Shown here piece after piece: positions 8,274 through 16,959 of a stretch of 64,000 nt of DNA; positions within the stretch are counted from its first letter, which is position 1; each line of letters opens with the position of its first letter. The position numbers and the translations under genes are program-made. The DNA is from DASUCS01 sp041166385 (GTDB taxonomy: Bacteria; Actinomycetota; Acidimicrobiia; Acidimicrobiales; JACDCH01), in NCBI GenBank assembly GCA_041166385.1, contig JBEEFW010000038.1, forward strand, positions 1-64,000, read 5' to 3'. The notes under the pieces were generated by a model, which was not told the origin of the DNA, ran no database searches, and saw only the letters and a program-made list of their open reading frames with translations.

Positions 8274-9073
8274 GCGTTCTCCATCCTCCGCCCAGCGGTG
8301 ATCAACAGGACCGCCAAGTACAGCACGCTCGCGACCCCCACGATGGCGACGCTCGGCGGAAGGCTCGGTGCCGTGTAGGCCAACCAGAGGCCCGCCCACA
8401 TCACGGCCACGGCGACACCACCCGACAGCCAGAACGCGACGACCGGGCGAGCGGTGAGACGGTGAGCGACACCCGCGGGCGCGGCCAAGAGCCCGAGCAG
8501 GAGGAGCGCGCCGACGGCTTGCGCCGCCTCGGCGGCGGTGAGCCCGACGAGCAGCAGGAAGCCGAAGCCGAGCGCGCGCACCGGCACCCCGCGTGCCGCC
8601 GCCACCGCCTCGTCGATGCTGGCAAAGAGCAACGGACGGCCGATGACCACCAAACCTGCACACACGAACCCGGCCACGAGTACCGCCGACGTCGTACGCG
8701 TTGCGTCCAGGCTGAGGATCGAGCCGAACAGGGCGCTCACACCGCCCGAGCTCGTCGCCGACGCGCTCGACGACGTGTACAGCGACAGGAACAGCACGCC
8801 CAGCCCGAGCACCCAGGCGAAGACGCCACCGATCACCACGTCGTCGGCCCGACCACGCGAGCCAATCGCGCCGAGCAACAGCGAGATCGCGACCGTCCCG
8901 ACGAAGAGACCGACTCGCGCGTCGTACCCCGCCGCGAGCGCGCCGAGTGCACCCGTGAAGGCGACGTGACTCAACGCGTCCCCGGTGAACAGCTGCCGCC
9001 GCAACACGAGGAAGTAGCCGACGAGACCGGACGCCAGCGCGATTGCGGTGCCGGCGATGAGGGCGTTCGTCAT
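8270..9073 (-). CDS. zinc/manganese ABC transporter permease (second)
   Basis: A 267-residue ABC-3 type permease with about eight hydrophobic segments, of the ZnuB/MntB family. The signature stretches GDALSHVAFTGAL near the N-terminus and RPLLFASIDEAVAAARGVPV in the middle are both present. The ATG at 9073 overlaps the stop of the preceding permease gene (ATGA). Having two distinct ABC-3 permeases in one operon suggests a heterodimeric channel. Confidence 0.9.
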   Translation of the reverse strand: MTNALIAGTAIALASGLVGYFLVLRRQLFTGDALSHVAFTGALGALAAGYDARVGLFVGTVAISLLLGAIGSRGRADDVVIGGVFAWVLGLGVLFLSLYTSSSASATSSGGVSALFGSILSLDATRTTSAVLVAGFVCAGLVVIGRPLLFASIDEAVAAARGVPVRALGFGFLLLVGLTAAEAAQAVGALLLLGLLAAPAGVAHRLTARPVVAFWLSGGVAVAVMWAGLWLAYTAPSLPPSVAIVGVASVLYLAVLLITAGRRMENA

Positions 9074-9927
9074 CGTCTCGTGGCCGCCAAGGTCACGACG
9101 TACGCGCCGAACGCGAGCGTCGTGATCCAGAAGCCGCTCGGGTAGGGCGAGAAGAACGCGGCGGCCAATCCGATCCATGTCACGAGCAGGGCGACGACGA
9201 TGCCGATGCCGAGGCTCACGCTCGGTCGCGCGCTCACGCGCTGCGCGGTTGCCGGGGGCAGCACCAGCAGCGCGAACACGAGGAGCGAGCCGGTGACCTG
9301 GCTCACCTCCGCGGCGGCGATGCCGAGCAGCACGAGGAACCCGATCGAGATCCAGCGAGTCGGGAGGCCGCGGGCGGCCGCGACATCGGGATCGATCGAC
9401 GCGAACAGCAATGGTCGCGCTGTCACCGCGATCAGCGTGATGGCGGCCACCGCGACCGCGAGGAGCACGACCACCTGGCTGTTCGTGATGCCGAAGAACG
9501 TGCCGAACAGCAGGCTCGTCGTCCCGCTCAAGTTGCCGCCGTACAACGAGACGAAGAGGAACCCGCTCGCCAGCGCGAACGCTTGCATGGTGCCGATGAA
9601 CGCGGTCTCCTCGCCGTAGCCCCGACTCGCCGCCCTCGGCACCGCGCCGATCGCGACCGCGGCGATCGTGCAGAAACCGAAGTAGCCGAGCTGCGCGTTC
9701 ACCCCGACGAACGTCGCGACGGCGGCGCCCGGGAAGCCGACGATGGCCAGCGTGTGTCCTGCGAAGGTCTGACGCCTGACCACCATGAACCACCCGATGA
9801 CCGCCGCAAGGATCGCCACGATCGTGCCGGCGCGGAAGGCGTTCACCATGAACGGGAACGCGAACATCTGGCGCACGTCGTCGACGACGTTCCACGAGAG
9901 CTGCGCCGAGTGAGCGACGAAGATCAA
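9070..9927 (-). CDS. zinc/manganese ABC transporter permease (first)
   Basis: A 285-residue ABC-3 type permease and paralogue of the next gene. RQTFAGHTLAIVGFPGAA and RPLLFASIDPDVAAARGLPT align with the equivalent stretches of its partner. About eight membrane segments follow a short N-terminal cytoplasmic region. The TTG at 9927 overlaps the ATPase stop (TTGA), in line with the coupling seen along this operon; an internal ATG (MFAFPF) is an alternative. Confidence 0.87.
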   Translation of the reverse strand: MIFVAHSAQLSWNVVDDVRQMFAFPFMVNAFRAGTIVAILAAVIGWFMVVRRQTFAGHTLAIVGFPGAAVATFVGVNAQLGYFGFCTIAAVAIGAVPRAASRGYGEETAFIGTMQAFALASGFLFVSLYGGNLSGTTSLLFGTFFGITNSQVVVLLAVAVAAITLIAVTARPLLFASIDPDVAAARGLPTRWISIGFLVLLGIAAAEVSQVTGSLLVFALLVLPPATAQRVSARPSVSLGIGIVVALLVTWIGLAAAFFSPYPSGFWITTLAFGAYVVTLAATRR

Positions 9928-10730
9928 TGTGCGTGGCGGTCGTGATGGTGCGCCGGCGCCTCGGGCTGTCCGACGACGACGAGCCGCCCGTCGGAGGCGC
10001 GCAGTACCTCGATGGGCGTGTCGTAGAGCTTTGTGAGCGATTCGCTGGTGATGACGTCTTCCGGCGTGCCGATCAACCCCGCGCCATGGCCGAGATAGAC
10101 GACTCGGTCGAGATAGGGGAGGATCGGATTCACGTCGTGGGCGACGAGCAGCACTGTCACGCCTCGCTCGCGGGAGATGGTCGCGACGAGCTCGGCCACC
10201 GCGGCTTGGTTCGGCAGGTCGAGGCTGTCGAGCGGCTCGTCGAGCAGCAGCAGTCTGGGATCGCGCACGAGCGCCTGCGCGATGAGCAAGCGCTGCTGCT
10301 CGCCGCCGGAAATCTGCCCGATCGGTTTCGTGGCGAACGCAGTGGCGCCGACGAGATCGATCACCTCGTCGACTCGCGCCGCGTCGGCTCGCCGCCGCCG
10401 GAGCGGCAGGCCCCAACGATCGCCGTCGAGCCCGAGACGCACGACGTCGACGCCGCGAATACGCAGGTCAGCGTCGAAGCTCCGGCGTTGCGGGAGGTAG
10501 CCGATGTCGCGGCTGTGCTGCCCCGGCGGCGCGCCGAACACTCGCACCGCACCTTCGGCGATTGGGAGCAGCCCGATGACGACTTTGATCAACGTCGACT
10601 TCCCGACGCCGTTCGGGCCGAGCACGGCGACGAACTCACCGCGCTCGATCTCGGCGTCGAGCGCGCGCCAGATCGTCCGCCCGCCGACGCGTACCGCCGC
10701 CTGCTCGAAAACGAGGGCCGGCTCGCTCAC
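9924..10730 (-). CDS. zinc/manganese ABC transporter ATP-binding protein, His-rich tail
   Basis: A 268-residue ATPase energising metal import. Walker A GPNGVGKST lies at residues 38-46, signature SGGEQQR at 141-147, and Walker B LLLLDEP at 160-166, followed by the H-loop VAHDVN. The C-terminus ends in APAHHHDRHAH, a His cluster that could bind zinc and sense the imported metal; that is inference. The GTG start overlaps the binding-protein stop (GTGA). Confidence 0.92.
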   Translation of the reverse strand: MSEPALVFEQAAVRVGGRTIWRALDAEIERGEFVAVLGPNGVGKSTLIKVVIGLLPIAEGAVRVFGAPPGQHSRDIGYLPQRRSFDADLRIRGVDVVRLGLDGDRWGLPLRRRRADAARVDEVIDLVGATAFATKPIGQISGGEQQRLLIAQALVRDPRLLLLDEPLDSLDLPNQAAVAELVATISRERGVTVLLVAHDVNPILPYLDRVVYLGHGAGLIGTPEDVITSESLTKLYDTPIEVLRASDGRLVVVGQPEAPAHHHDRHAH

Positions 10731-11605
10731 GACCCGAGCGCGTCCGCGAGCTGCTGGAGCTGCGCGACCTGCCAGTCGATGAACGTCGCCCCCACGAGTG
10801 TCTCGGTGAACTCCACGACCGGAATCCCGTTCGCCCTGCAGCGGTCGACCAGCGAGGCGACGTCGGGCGTCGAGTTCTGCGGGTTGAAGACAAACGTCTT
10901 GATGGCCTTGGTGGCGACCTGCTGCTCGACGGTCGACTTGTCCTGCGCGCTCGGGTCGACACCTTCGCTGATCGCGGTGACAAAGGAGCTCGGAGTTGCC
11001 ACGATCAGCCCGGTCGCGTTGGCGATGCCTTCGAAGAGGCTCTCGGATGCCCCGACCGGAGCATTGGCGTGCGTCTCACGGATCCCGTCGATCGCATCGC
11101 GGTACCGCTTGAACTGCTGCGCATCGAAGTCGGCTTTGCGCTGGTCGAAGGCTGGCGCGTGCGCGGGATCGATCCGCTTGAAGTCCTCGACGATGCGGTC
11201 GATCACGGTGCGCACATTGTCGGGGAAGTACCAACGATGGGGATTGTCGCCCGTCTGAACGCCCACGGCGGCGCCGATGTCGAGCACCAGCTGTGTCTTG
11301 TCGTTGTTGCTCTCGACGATCTTGCGGGCCCATTCGTCGTAGCCGACGCCGTTGAAGATCACGTACTTCGCGGTCGAGACCGTGCGAGCGTCTTCGGCGG
11401 TCGGTTCGTAGTCGTGTGGGTCCGCGTTGGGGTTGGAGACGATGCTCGTCACGTCGACCAGATCGCCGCCGACCTGCGCCGCGAGGCTCCCCCACGAGCT
11501 CTCGGCCGCGACGACCGTGATCCTCGATGACTGGCTGGGTGTCGACTTCGTCGTGCACGCGGTCGCCACCACCACCAGCAGCACCACGAAAGCGATCCTG
11601 CGCAC
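10727..11605 (-). CDS. zinc-type ABC transporter substrate-binding lipoprotein (ZnuA-like)
   Basis: Metal-binding protein of the cluster A-I (TroA/ZnuA) fold, 292 residues. The GTG start at 11605 gives a signal with lipobox VVATAC (Cys 17). Metal ligands are suggested by the His in NPNADPHDYEPT, the NPHRWYFPDN segment, and a late Asp/Glu. The long His-rich loop of some ZnuA proteins is absent. The GTG is preferred over an in-frame ATG at 11635 because TATCCT lies 6 bases upstream and the ATG falls inside the operator palindrome. First gene of a five-gene operon divergent from zur. Confidence 0.88.
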   Translation of the reverse strand: MRRIAFVVLLVVVATACTTKSTPSQSSRITVVAAESSWGSLAAQVGGDLVDVTSIVSNPNADPHDYEPTAEDARTVSTAKYVIFNGVGYDEWARKIVESNNDKTQLVLDIGAAVGVQTGDNPHRWYFPDNVRTVIDRIVEDFKRIDPAHAPAFDQRKADFDAQQFKRYRDAIDGIRETHANAPVGASESLFEGIANATGLIVATPSSFVTAISEGVDPSAQDKSTVEQQVATKAIKTFVFNPQNSTPDVASLVDRCRANGIPVVEFTETLVGATFIDWQVAQLQQLADALGS

Positions 11606-11611
11606 GCTTCG

Positions 11612-11680
11612 AGGATAAACGAGATCCGTTCTCATTACAAATGGAATGAGACTGATTCTTATCTCCGTGTCGGGTACGAT
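11612..11680. promoter_or_regulatory. zur-znu divergent promoter with operator palindrome
   Basis: TCTCATT-N8-AATGAGA (11630-11651) is a 7-bp inverted repeat in an AT-rich island between the two divergent genes. The znuA -10 TATCCT (11617-11612, minus) and the zur -10 TACGAT (11675-11680, plus) each lie 6 bases before their GTG, so both transcripts look leaderless. The palindrome covers the expected -35 of znuA. A Zur operator is the natural reading. Confidence 0.65.
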
Positions 11681-11686
11681 CACCCC

Positions 11687-12121
11687 GTGGCTGCCGAGCT
11701 CCACGACACCGTTGCGCACCGCTTGCGCGAGGCGGATCAGCGGTACACGACCAACCGGCGGGCGCTCGTCGAGGTGCTGAGCGAAGCTGATCGGCCGCTC
11801 ACCATCCCCGAACTGCTCGAGCGCCGCCGCTCACTCCCCCAGAGCTCGGCCTACCGCAACCTGTCCATCCTCGAGGAGGTCGGCGCGGTCCGCCGCGTGG
11901 TGACGAACGACGACTTTGCCCGCTACGAGCTCGCCGAAGATCTCACCGAGCACCACCACCACCTGATCTGCTCCACGTGCGGCGCGGTCGAGGACTTCAC
12001 GGTCTCCAAGCAACTCGAAGAACGGCTGACGTCAGCGATGACGAACGTCGCCCGTCGCACCGGCTTCCAACCCACCCACCACCGCCTCGACCTGTTGGGC
12101 AGCTGCGGCAACTGCAGCTGA
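11687..12121 (+). CDS. zur: Fur family regulator, zinc uptake type (Zur)
   Basis: A 144-residue Fur-family repressor. The winged helix in the N-terminal half contains YTTNRRALVEVL and SSAYRNLSILEEVGAV. The metal-binding half has the HHHHLICSTCG cluster and a C-terminal GSCGNCS pair, giving the four structural-zinc cysteines. Assignment to Zur rather than Fur rests on its divergence from the zinc-type importer with a shared operator. Leaderless GTG start. Confidence 0.88.
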   Translation: MAAELHDTVAHRLREADQRYTTNRRALVEVLSEADRPLTIPELLERRRSLPQSSAYRNLSILEEVGAVRRVVTNDDFARYELAEDLTEHHHHLICSTCGAVEDFTVSKQLEERLTSAMTNVARRTGFQPTHHRLDLLGSCGNCS

Positions 12122-12122
12122 C

Positions 12123-12161
12123 TCCAGCGTTTGTGCGGTTCTCGTGCCGCAAAACACTGGA
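12123..12161. terminator. hairpin between convergent zur and ABC1 kinase genes
   Basis: TCCAG-c-GTTT-g-TGCGG pairs with CCGCA-AAAC-a-CTGGA around an 8-base loop, with one mismatch and one bulge. It starts just after the zur stop and lies between convergent stops, which fits a bidirectional terminator. Confidence 0.55.
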
Positions 12162-12183
12162 TTGTCACCGGGAGAACGAGAGG

Positions 12184-13662
12184 TCAGTCGGGAAACTCGA
12201 TGCCGAGGTCGGCAGCCTTCTTCGCCGCTTCCTCTGGGAAGATGTTCTTCACGAGGAACACGTCGCGCGCGAGCGCCCAGTTCGGTGCGTGCACCTTGGC
12301 GTAGCGCTCGAAGTAGAGCAGCTGCTTGGTGACGAGCATCAGCTCTTGCGGGCTGGGCACGCCGTACTGCTCCATCATCTGCACGATCGACTTGAACACG
12401 TCGCCCAGGCTGACGCCGGAGATCCCGACGTCGAGCATCGGACCGAACGCCATCTGCATGCGCACGCCGACTTCCTCGTCGGTGCCGATGTCTTCCGGGA
12501 AGGCGCCGACACTCTTGAACGCGCGGGCGATGCGACTGAAGTCGCCGTCGATCATCGACGTGTAGAAGAGGTCGCGGATCAGCCCCTTCCACTCGTCGCT
12601 CAGCTCGCCCATGATCCCGAAGTCGAGGTAGGTCGCCCGTCCGTCGTCGAGCACCCACAAGTTGCCGGCGTGGACGTCACCGTGGAAGGGGCCGTGCACC
12701 ATCGCCGCTTCCATCCACACCTTCACGCCGCGACGGAGGATCAGCTCGCCGTCGACGCCTTGTTCGCGGATCGTGTCGAACTCGTCCATCGGGACGCCCG
12801 ACATGCGCTCCATGCAGATCATGTGCGGGCCGCAGTAGTCCCAGTACACCTCGGGCGCGGTGATGTACGTGTTGTCCCCGAACGCGCCGATGTTCTCGCG
12901 GAACGCCGCCTGTCGGTTCGCCTCGAGTGCGGGGTTGAGCTCCTTGAACGTGTTGGCGTGCAGGTCGGCGATCGCACCGGTGAGGTTGGCGCTCTTGCCG
13001 AGCTTCGTGTGCTGCAGTGTGCGGGCCAGCCGGTGCATGATCCGCAAGTCGGTCGTCATCCGTTCGCGGATGTCGGGGCGCTGCAGCTTGATCACGGCCT
13101 CGCGTCCGTCAGGTAGCACGCAGCCGTGTACCTGTCCGATCGAGGCGGCCGACAACGGACTGTCGTCGAAGGTCTTGAAGATCTGCGCCGGAGGACGGCC
13201 GAGGTCCTTGCGGATCATCTCTCGCGCGGTTTCACCGTCAAAGGGCGGCACTTCGTCGAGACACCGCGCGCATGCATCGGGTAGAGGCGCAGGGAACATG
13301 CTCGGCGACGACGCGATGAGTTGACCGAGCTTCACGAACGTGGGGCCGAGGATCTCGAAGCCATCGACCGCGCCATCCGCGGCGGCGCGTGCCCACGTCG
13401 CTTGCCGGGGATGCACGATTCGACGCGCCAAGCTGCGGAGCACGCTCGTGAGCAACACGAGGTAGATCACGACCATGCGGCGGATCTCCGCGACGCCGAA
13501 CTGGTCGAGCCGAGGTGTCTCGACCACGAGTGCCGCCGTCGGCGGACCGCCGTGGTACGGACCCTTGAAGTGCGTGACCGAGCCGGGCGCACCGAAGTCC
13601 GTCGCCGGCCGATGGATGTCGGCGCCGGAACTCGAGAGGTCGTCGTACATGACGGATGTCAT
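12184..13662 (-). CDS. ABC1/AarF (UbiB-like) atypical kinase family protein
   Basis: A 492-residue ABC1-family protein-kinase-like protein. Family marks are the KxGQ-type segment FVKLGQLIASSP, the Ala-rich loop SAASIGQVHG, the lysine in EAVIKLQRPDI, HGDVHAGNLWV for the catalytic loop, and YLDFGIMG for the metal-binding DFG. A hydrophobic stretch near residues 63-80 may anchor it. The family supports isoprenoid-quinone or lipid metabolism in other bacteria; the role here is unknown. The start is 13662 or the in-frame ATG at 13650. Divergent from the methyltransferase by about 10 bases. Confidence 0.88.
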   Translation of the reverse strand: MTSVMYDDLSSSGADIHRPATDFGAPGSVTHFKGPYHGGPPTAALVVETPRLDQFGVAEIRRMVVIYLVLLTSVLRSLARRIVHPRQATWARAAADGAVDGFEILGPTFVKLGQLIASSPSMFPAPLPDACARCLDEVPPFDGETAREMIRKDLGRPPAQIFKTFDDSPLSAASIGQVHGCVLPDGREAVIKLQRPDIRERMTTDLRIMHRLARTLQHTKLGKSANLTGAIADLHANTFKELNPALEANRQAAFRENIGAFGDNTYITAPEVYWDYCGPHMICMERMSGVPMDEFDTIREQGVDGELILRRGVKVWMEAAMVHGPFHGDVHAGNLWVLDDGRATYLDFGIMGELSDEWKGLIRDLFYTSMIDGDFSRIARAFKSVGAFPEDIGTDEEVGVRMQMAFGPMLDVGISGVSLGDVFKSIVQMMEQYGVPSPQELMLVTKQLLYFERYAKVHAPNWALARDVFLVKNIFPEEAAKKAADLGIEFPD

Positions 13663-13672
13663 TCTTGCTCGT

Positions 13673-14404
13673 ATGACGAGGTTCGACTTCGAGGAGACGT
13701 TCGGCGAGAACTACCTCTACTTCTACGCCGACTTCCTCTCCGACGAGCACAACGACGCGGATGTCGACGCGATCGTGTCGGCGCTCGATCTCCGGGGTGG
13801 CGAGCGCATCCTCGACGCACCGTGCGGGCATGGCCGGATCAGCAACCGCCTGGCTGAACGCGGCATGAGCGTCGTGGGCGTCGATGCGACCGACCTCTTC
13901 CTCGACCGCGCCCGCGAGCGGGGCGGCTCGGTCGAGTACCTGCATGGCGACATCCGGTCGTTGCCGGTCGACGGGCCGTTCGACGTCGCGTTGTCGTGGT
14001 TCACATCGTTCGGCTACTTCGACGACGCCGAGAACCAGCAGGTGCTGGCCGAATACCGGCGCGTGCTGCGGCCCGGCGGCCGTCTTCTGATGGAGCTGCA
14101 CAATCACGACGAGTTCGTTCGCCGATTCACGCCGGCCCCGTTCAGCATCACCACGCGCATCGGCGACGACGTGATGATCGACACGAGCGAGTTCGACTGC
14201 ATGACGGGCAGGGTCGAGACCGATCGAGTCACGATCCGTGACGGCCGGCTCCGGGAGAGTCATCACTCGGTCCGCTTCCCGACCATCCCCGAACTCCGCG
14301 CGTGGCTCTTCGACGCCGGATTCGCCGACGCGACGTTCACCGCCCGCGACGGCACCGCACCGTCGATCCATCGCCCCCGGCTCGTGGTGGTGGCGACGGC
14401 GTGA
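13673..14404 (+). CDS. class I SAM-dependent methyltransferase
   Basis: A 243-residue methyltransferase. SAM-binding motif I reads ILDAPCGHGRIS at about residues 45-56, followed by motif II VVGVDAT and the post-motif DIRSLPVDGPFDVALS. The C-terminal half is beta-rich. The ATG at 13673 is used; an in-frame ATG at 13649 would overlap the divergent kinase gene. The acceptor substrate is unknown. Confidence 0.87.
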   Translation: MTRFDFEETFGENYLYFYADFLSDEHNDADVDAIVSALDLRGGERILDAPCGHGRISNRLAERGMSVVGVDATDLFLDRARERGGSVEYLHGDIRSLPVDGPFDVALSWFTSFGYFDDAENQQVLAEYRRVLRPGGRLLMELHNHDEFVRRFTPAPFSITTRIGDDVMIDTSEFDCMTGRVETDRVTIRDGRLRESHHSVRFPTIPELRAWLFDAGFADATFTARDGTAPSIHRPRLVVVATA

Positions 14405-14405
14405 C

Positions 14406-14939
14406 CTACGAGGGTTTCACGCAGGACTCCGCGCCGGCGGAACAGTGGACGTAGGGCTGCGACGTGGTCTGGATCTTGCGAACGAGGCACGAGTCGTCGA
14501 CCACCGTGAAACTGAGCACATCGCCAGCGCGACTCCAGGTGTACTTCCCCGGCCCGGGACACGCCCCCTCGCCCTCCTCATCCGAAAACGTCACGGTGTC
14601 ACCTGTGGTCGTGAGTGATCCCGTGTTCGGATGTACGTCGGGCGCCCGACCGAACGTGTACGTCCCGTCGTTGGTCAGCGTGAGAGCCCAGAACCCGGCC
14701 TCGTCGGCGCGGGGAACGTCCGCGCTGGCGATCAGGGTGGCGAACGTCCCTGCGAGATCCGCGGGGATGGTGCTGGCCGGGGGTGCCGCAGACTGGGGCG
14801 GCGCGCTGCTACCACCAGCCTCGGGCCGCGCTGGTGTCCCGTCGCTGCTGCACGCGGCGGCGCACAAGACGGCCACGATCGCCCCGCGGCGCAACGCCCT
14901 GCCCGCGACCAGCCTCCTGGGTACTGCCGTCAGCCCCAC
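14406..14939 (-). CDS. secreted lipoprotein, unknown function
   Basis: A 177-residue lipoprotein with an Arg-rich N-terminus, a hydrophobic signal and lipobox VLCAAACSS (lipid Cys about residue 30), then a Ser/Pro/Ala linker. The mature domain looks like a small beta-barrel (LTLTNDGTYTFGRAP, DTVTFSDEEGEGACPGPGKYTW) with several cysteines that could pair. A GGGAGG ribosome site precedes the GTG start. Its stop is 2 bases from the end of the convergent methyltransferase gene. Confidence 0.75.
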   Translation of the reverse strand: MGLTAVPRRLVAGRALRRGAIVAVLCAAACSSDGTPARPEAGGSSAPPQSAAPPASTIPADLAGTFATLIASADVPRADEAGFWALTLTNDGTYTFGRAPDVHPNTGSLTTTGDTVTFSDEEGEGACPGPGKYTWSRAGDVLSFTVVDDSCLVRKIQTTSQPYVHCSAGAESCVKPS

Positions 14940-15009
14940 CGCAACCTCCCTCTCGGGGGAACGTTCGTCACCGAGCAGCGTGCCGGATCACGTCGAGGTG
15001 CGACGTGGA

Positions 15010-15078
15010 CTACGTCCGCTGACGTAGTGGGCCGTGCGCTCTGGGACGGATGTGCATCGCGACTGACGGCCGTACCGT
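15010..15078 (+). promoter_or_regulatory. inverted repeat and leaderless promoter before histidine kinase
   Basis: CTACGT-N6-ACGTAG (15010-15027) is a 6-bp inverted repeat with helical spacing suitable for a LuxR/NarL-type regulator. TACCGT at 15073-15078 lies 6 bases before the GTG start of the kinase. Autoregulation by the downstream response regulator is plausible but unproven. Confidence 0.4.
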
Positions 15079-15084
15079 GAGCGA

Positions 15085-16242
15085 GTGACGATCGAGGCCA
15101 TCCGAGCCCGGCCCGGCCGCGGGCCCGTTACCGACGTCACGATCGGGCTGCTGGCCATTGCCTTCCTCGTGGTCGCGAGCAGCCACATCGAACCAACCGC
15201 AGGCGACCGGCACCTCGACGCGCTCGGCTATGCCCTCATCGTCGTCGCCGGAGGGTCGCTCGCGCTCTGCCGCCGACGGCCCGCCGTGTCGGTCGGCATC
15301 GTCACGGCCGTGCTCGGCCTGTACCTGCTGCGCCACTACGTCGGCGGGCCGGTCTTCGTGACCGGATGGATCAGCCTGTTCTTCCTGAGCTGGCGGGCCC
15401 CCCGCCGCGCCGCCGTGACGGGCGCGGTGGTGCTGTGCTCGGTGCTCATCGTCAGCGGCATCGTCGGCGGCGCGCATGCGCTGTTGCTGCACCTCGTGTT
15501 CGTCGGCTGGTCGGCCGCCGCGATCTTCCTCGGCGAAGCGATGCGCAACCGGCGCAGCTACCTCACCGAGCTCGAGGAGCGGGCCCGCTATCTCGAGCAC
15601 ACGCGGGAGGAGGAGGCTGGCAGGCGCGTCGCTGAGGATCGCCTGCGCGTCGCGCGAGATCTGCATGACAGCGTCGCTCACGCGATGGCCACCATAAACG
15701 TGCAAGCGGGCGCGGCCGCCCATGTCGTCGACCGCCGGCCCGGGGCGGCGAAGGAGGCGCTGACCGTCATCCAGCGCGCGAGCGCCGAGGTGCTCGACGA
15801 GTTGGGCGCGATGCTCCGGCTCCTACGCGACGACACCGAAGGGCCGGAGCGTGCGCCGACACCCGGAGTCGAGCAGGTCACGGCGCTGGTCGCGTCGATG
15901 AGCGACGCCAATCTGTCGGTGTCGTTCCGACCGAGCGGTCCTCTGGAGGCGGTGTCGAAGCCGATCGGCACCGCGGCGTATCGCATCGTGCAGGAATCGC
16001 TGACCAACGTGCTCCGCCACGGCGGTGCCGCCCCCACCGTCGTGTCGATGCGCGTCGAGGACGGGAGCTTCACGGTCGAGGTGACCGATGACGGTCCCGG
16101 CGGCACGACTGAGTCCTCTCGCACGGGAATGGGCATTCGGGGCATGCGCGAGCGGGCCGAAGCGACGGGCGGCACGTTGCAGGCAGGACCCCGCCCCGAT
16201 CACGGGTTCACGGTGCAAGCCACGTGGAGATTGCGGTCGTGA
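15085..16242 (+). CDS. NarL-type sensor histidine kinase
   Basis: A 385-residue membrane kinase with about four to five helices in the first 150 residues (no large extracellular domain, as in intramembrane sensors). A coiled segment then leads into the HisKA_3 domain with phospho-acceptor His 194 in ARDLHDSVAHAM. The ATPase domain has AAYRIVQESLTNVLRHGG (N box), VTDDGPGG (G1) and GMGIRGMRERAE (G2). It is the first gene of an operon with its response regulator, whose GTG overlaps its stop, and probably with the ABC exporter downstream. Confidence 0.92.
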   Translation: MTIEAIRARPGRGPVTDVTIGLLAIAFLVVASSHIEPTAGDRHLDALGYALIVVAGGSLALCRRRPAVSVGIVTAVLGLYLLRHYVGGPVFVTGWISLFFLSWRAPRRAAVTGAVVLCSVLIVSGIVGGAHALLLHLVFVGWSAAAIFLGEAMRNRRSYLTELEERARYLEHTREEEAGRRVAEDRLRVARDLHDSVAHAMATINVQAGAAAHVVDRRPGAAKEALTVIQRASAEVLDELGAMLRLLRDDTEGPERAPTPGVEQVTALVASMSDANLSVSFRPSGPLEAVSKPIGTAAYRIVQESLTNVLRHGGAAPTVVSMRVEDGSFTVEVTDDGPGGTTESSRTGMGIRGMRERAEATGGTLQAGPRPDHGFTVQATWRLRS

Positions 16243-16901
16243 TCCGGGTGGTGCTCGCCGACGATCAGTCGCTCGTGCGCGCCGGCTTCCGGATGTTGCT
16301 CGACGCGGAAGACGACATCGCCGTTGTCGGCGAGGCCGACGACGGCGCGGCCGCGCTCGCGTTGACGACGGAGCTGTTGCCCGACGTGGTGCTGATGGAC
16401 ATCCGCATGCCGGGAATGGATGGGCTCGAGGCGCTCCGCCGGATCAACGCCGACGACGCGCTGGCGGCAGTCAAGGTGCTCGTACTCACGACCTTCGAGC
16501 TCGACGAGTACGTGTTCGAGGCGATGCGGCTCGGCGCCAGCGGCTTCCTCGTGAAGCACACACAGCCAGCGGACCTGGTGCGCGCCGTGCGCGAGATCCA
16601 TGCCGGCGAGGCCCTGCTGTCGCCGAGCGTGACGCGCCGCCTCATCGAGGAGTTCGTCGCACGGCCGACACGCCCTGAGCTCACACCGCCGGCCATGACC
16701 GTGCTCACCGACCGCGAGCGCGAGGTCGTTGCCCTCGTCGCGCAGGGCATGACCAACGACGAGATCGCGAACGAGCTCGTCGTGAGTCCCGCGACCGCGC
16801 GCACGCATGTGAGTCGGGCGATGGTCAAGCTGCACGCTCGCGACCGGGCACAGCTTGTTGTGTTCGCCTACCAATCCGGGCTCATACGTCCCACCGCGTA
16901 G
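16239..16901 (+). CDS. NarL/LuxR-type response regulator
   Basis: A 220-residue regulator when started at the GTG overlapping the kinase stop (GTGA). The receiver domain has acidic pocket D8/D9, phosphorylation site D54 in VVLMDIRMPG, and the conserved lysine in GFLVKH. The C-terminal LuxR HTH is recognisable from LTDREREVVALVAQGMTNDEI and ATARTHVSRAMVKL. It likely controls its own operon and the adjacent ABC exporter. Confidence 0.93.
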   Translation: MIRVVLADDQSLVRAGFRMLLDAEDDIAVVGEADDGAAALALTTELLPDVVLMDIRMPGMDGLEALRRINADDALAAVKVLVLTTFELDEYVFEAMRLGASGFLVKHTQPADLVRAVREIHAGEALLSPSVTRRLIEEFVARPTRPELTPPAMTVLTDREREVVALVAQGMTNDEIANELVVSPATARTHVSRAMVKLHARDRAQLVVFAYQSGLIRPTA

Positions 16902-16959
16902 CCCGAAGAGTCGTCCCCCGCCTGACGACACGGCGTCGGTTCTCCCTCACGCTGGAGCC

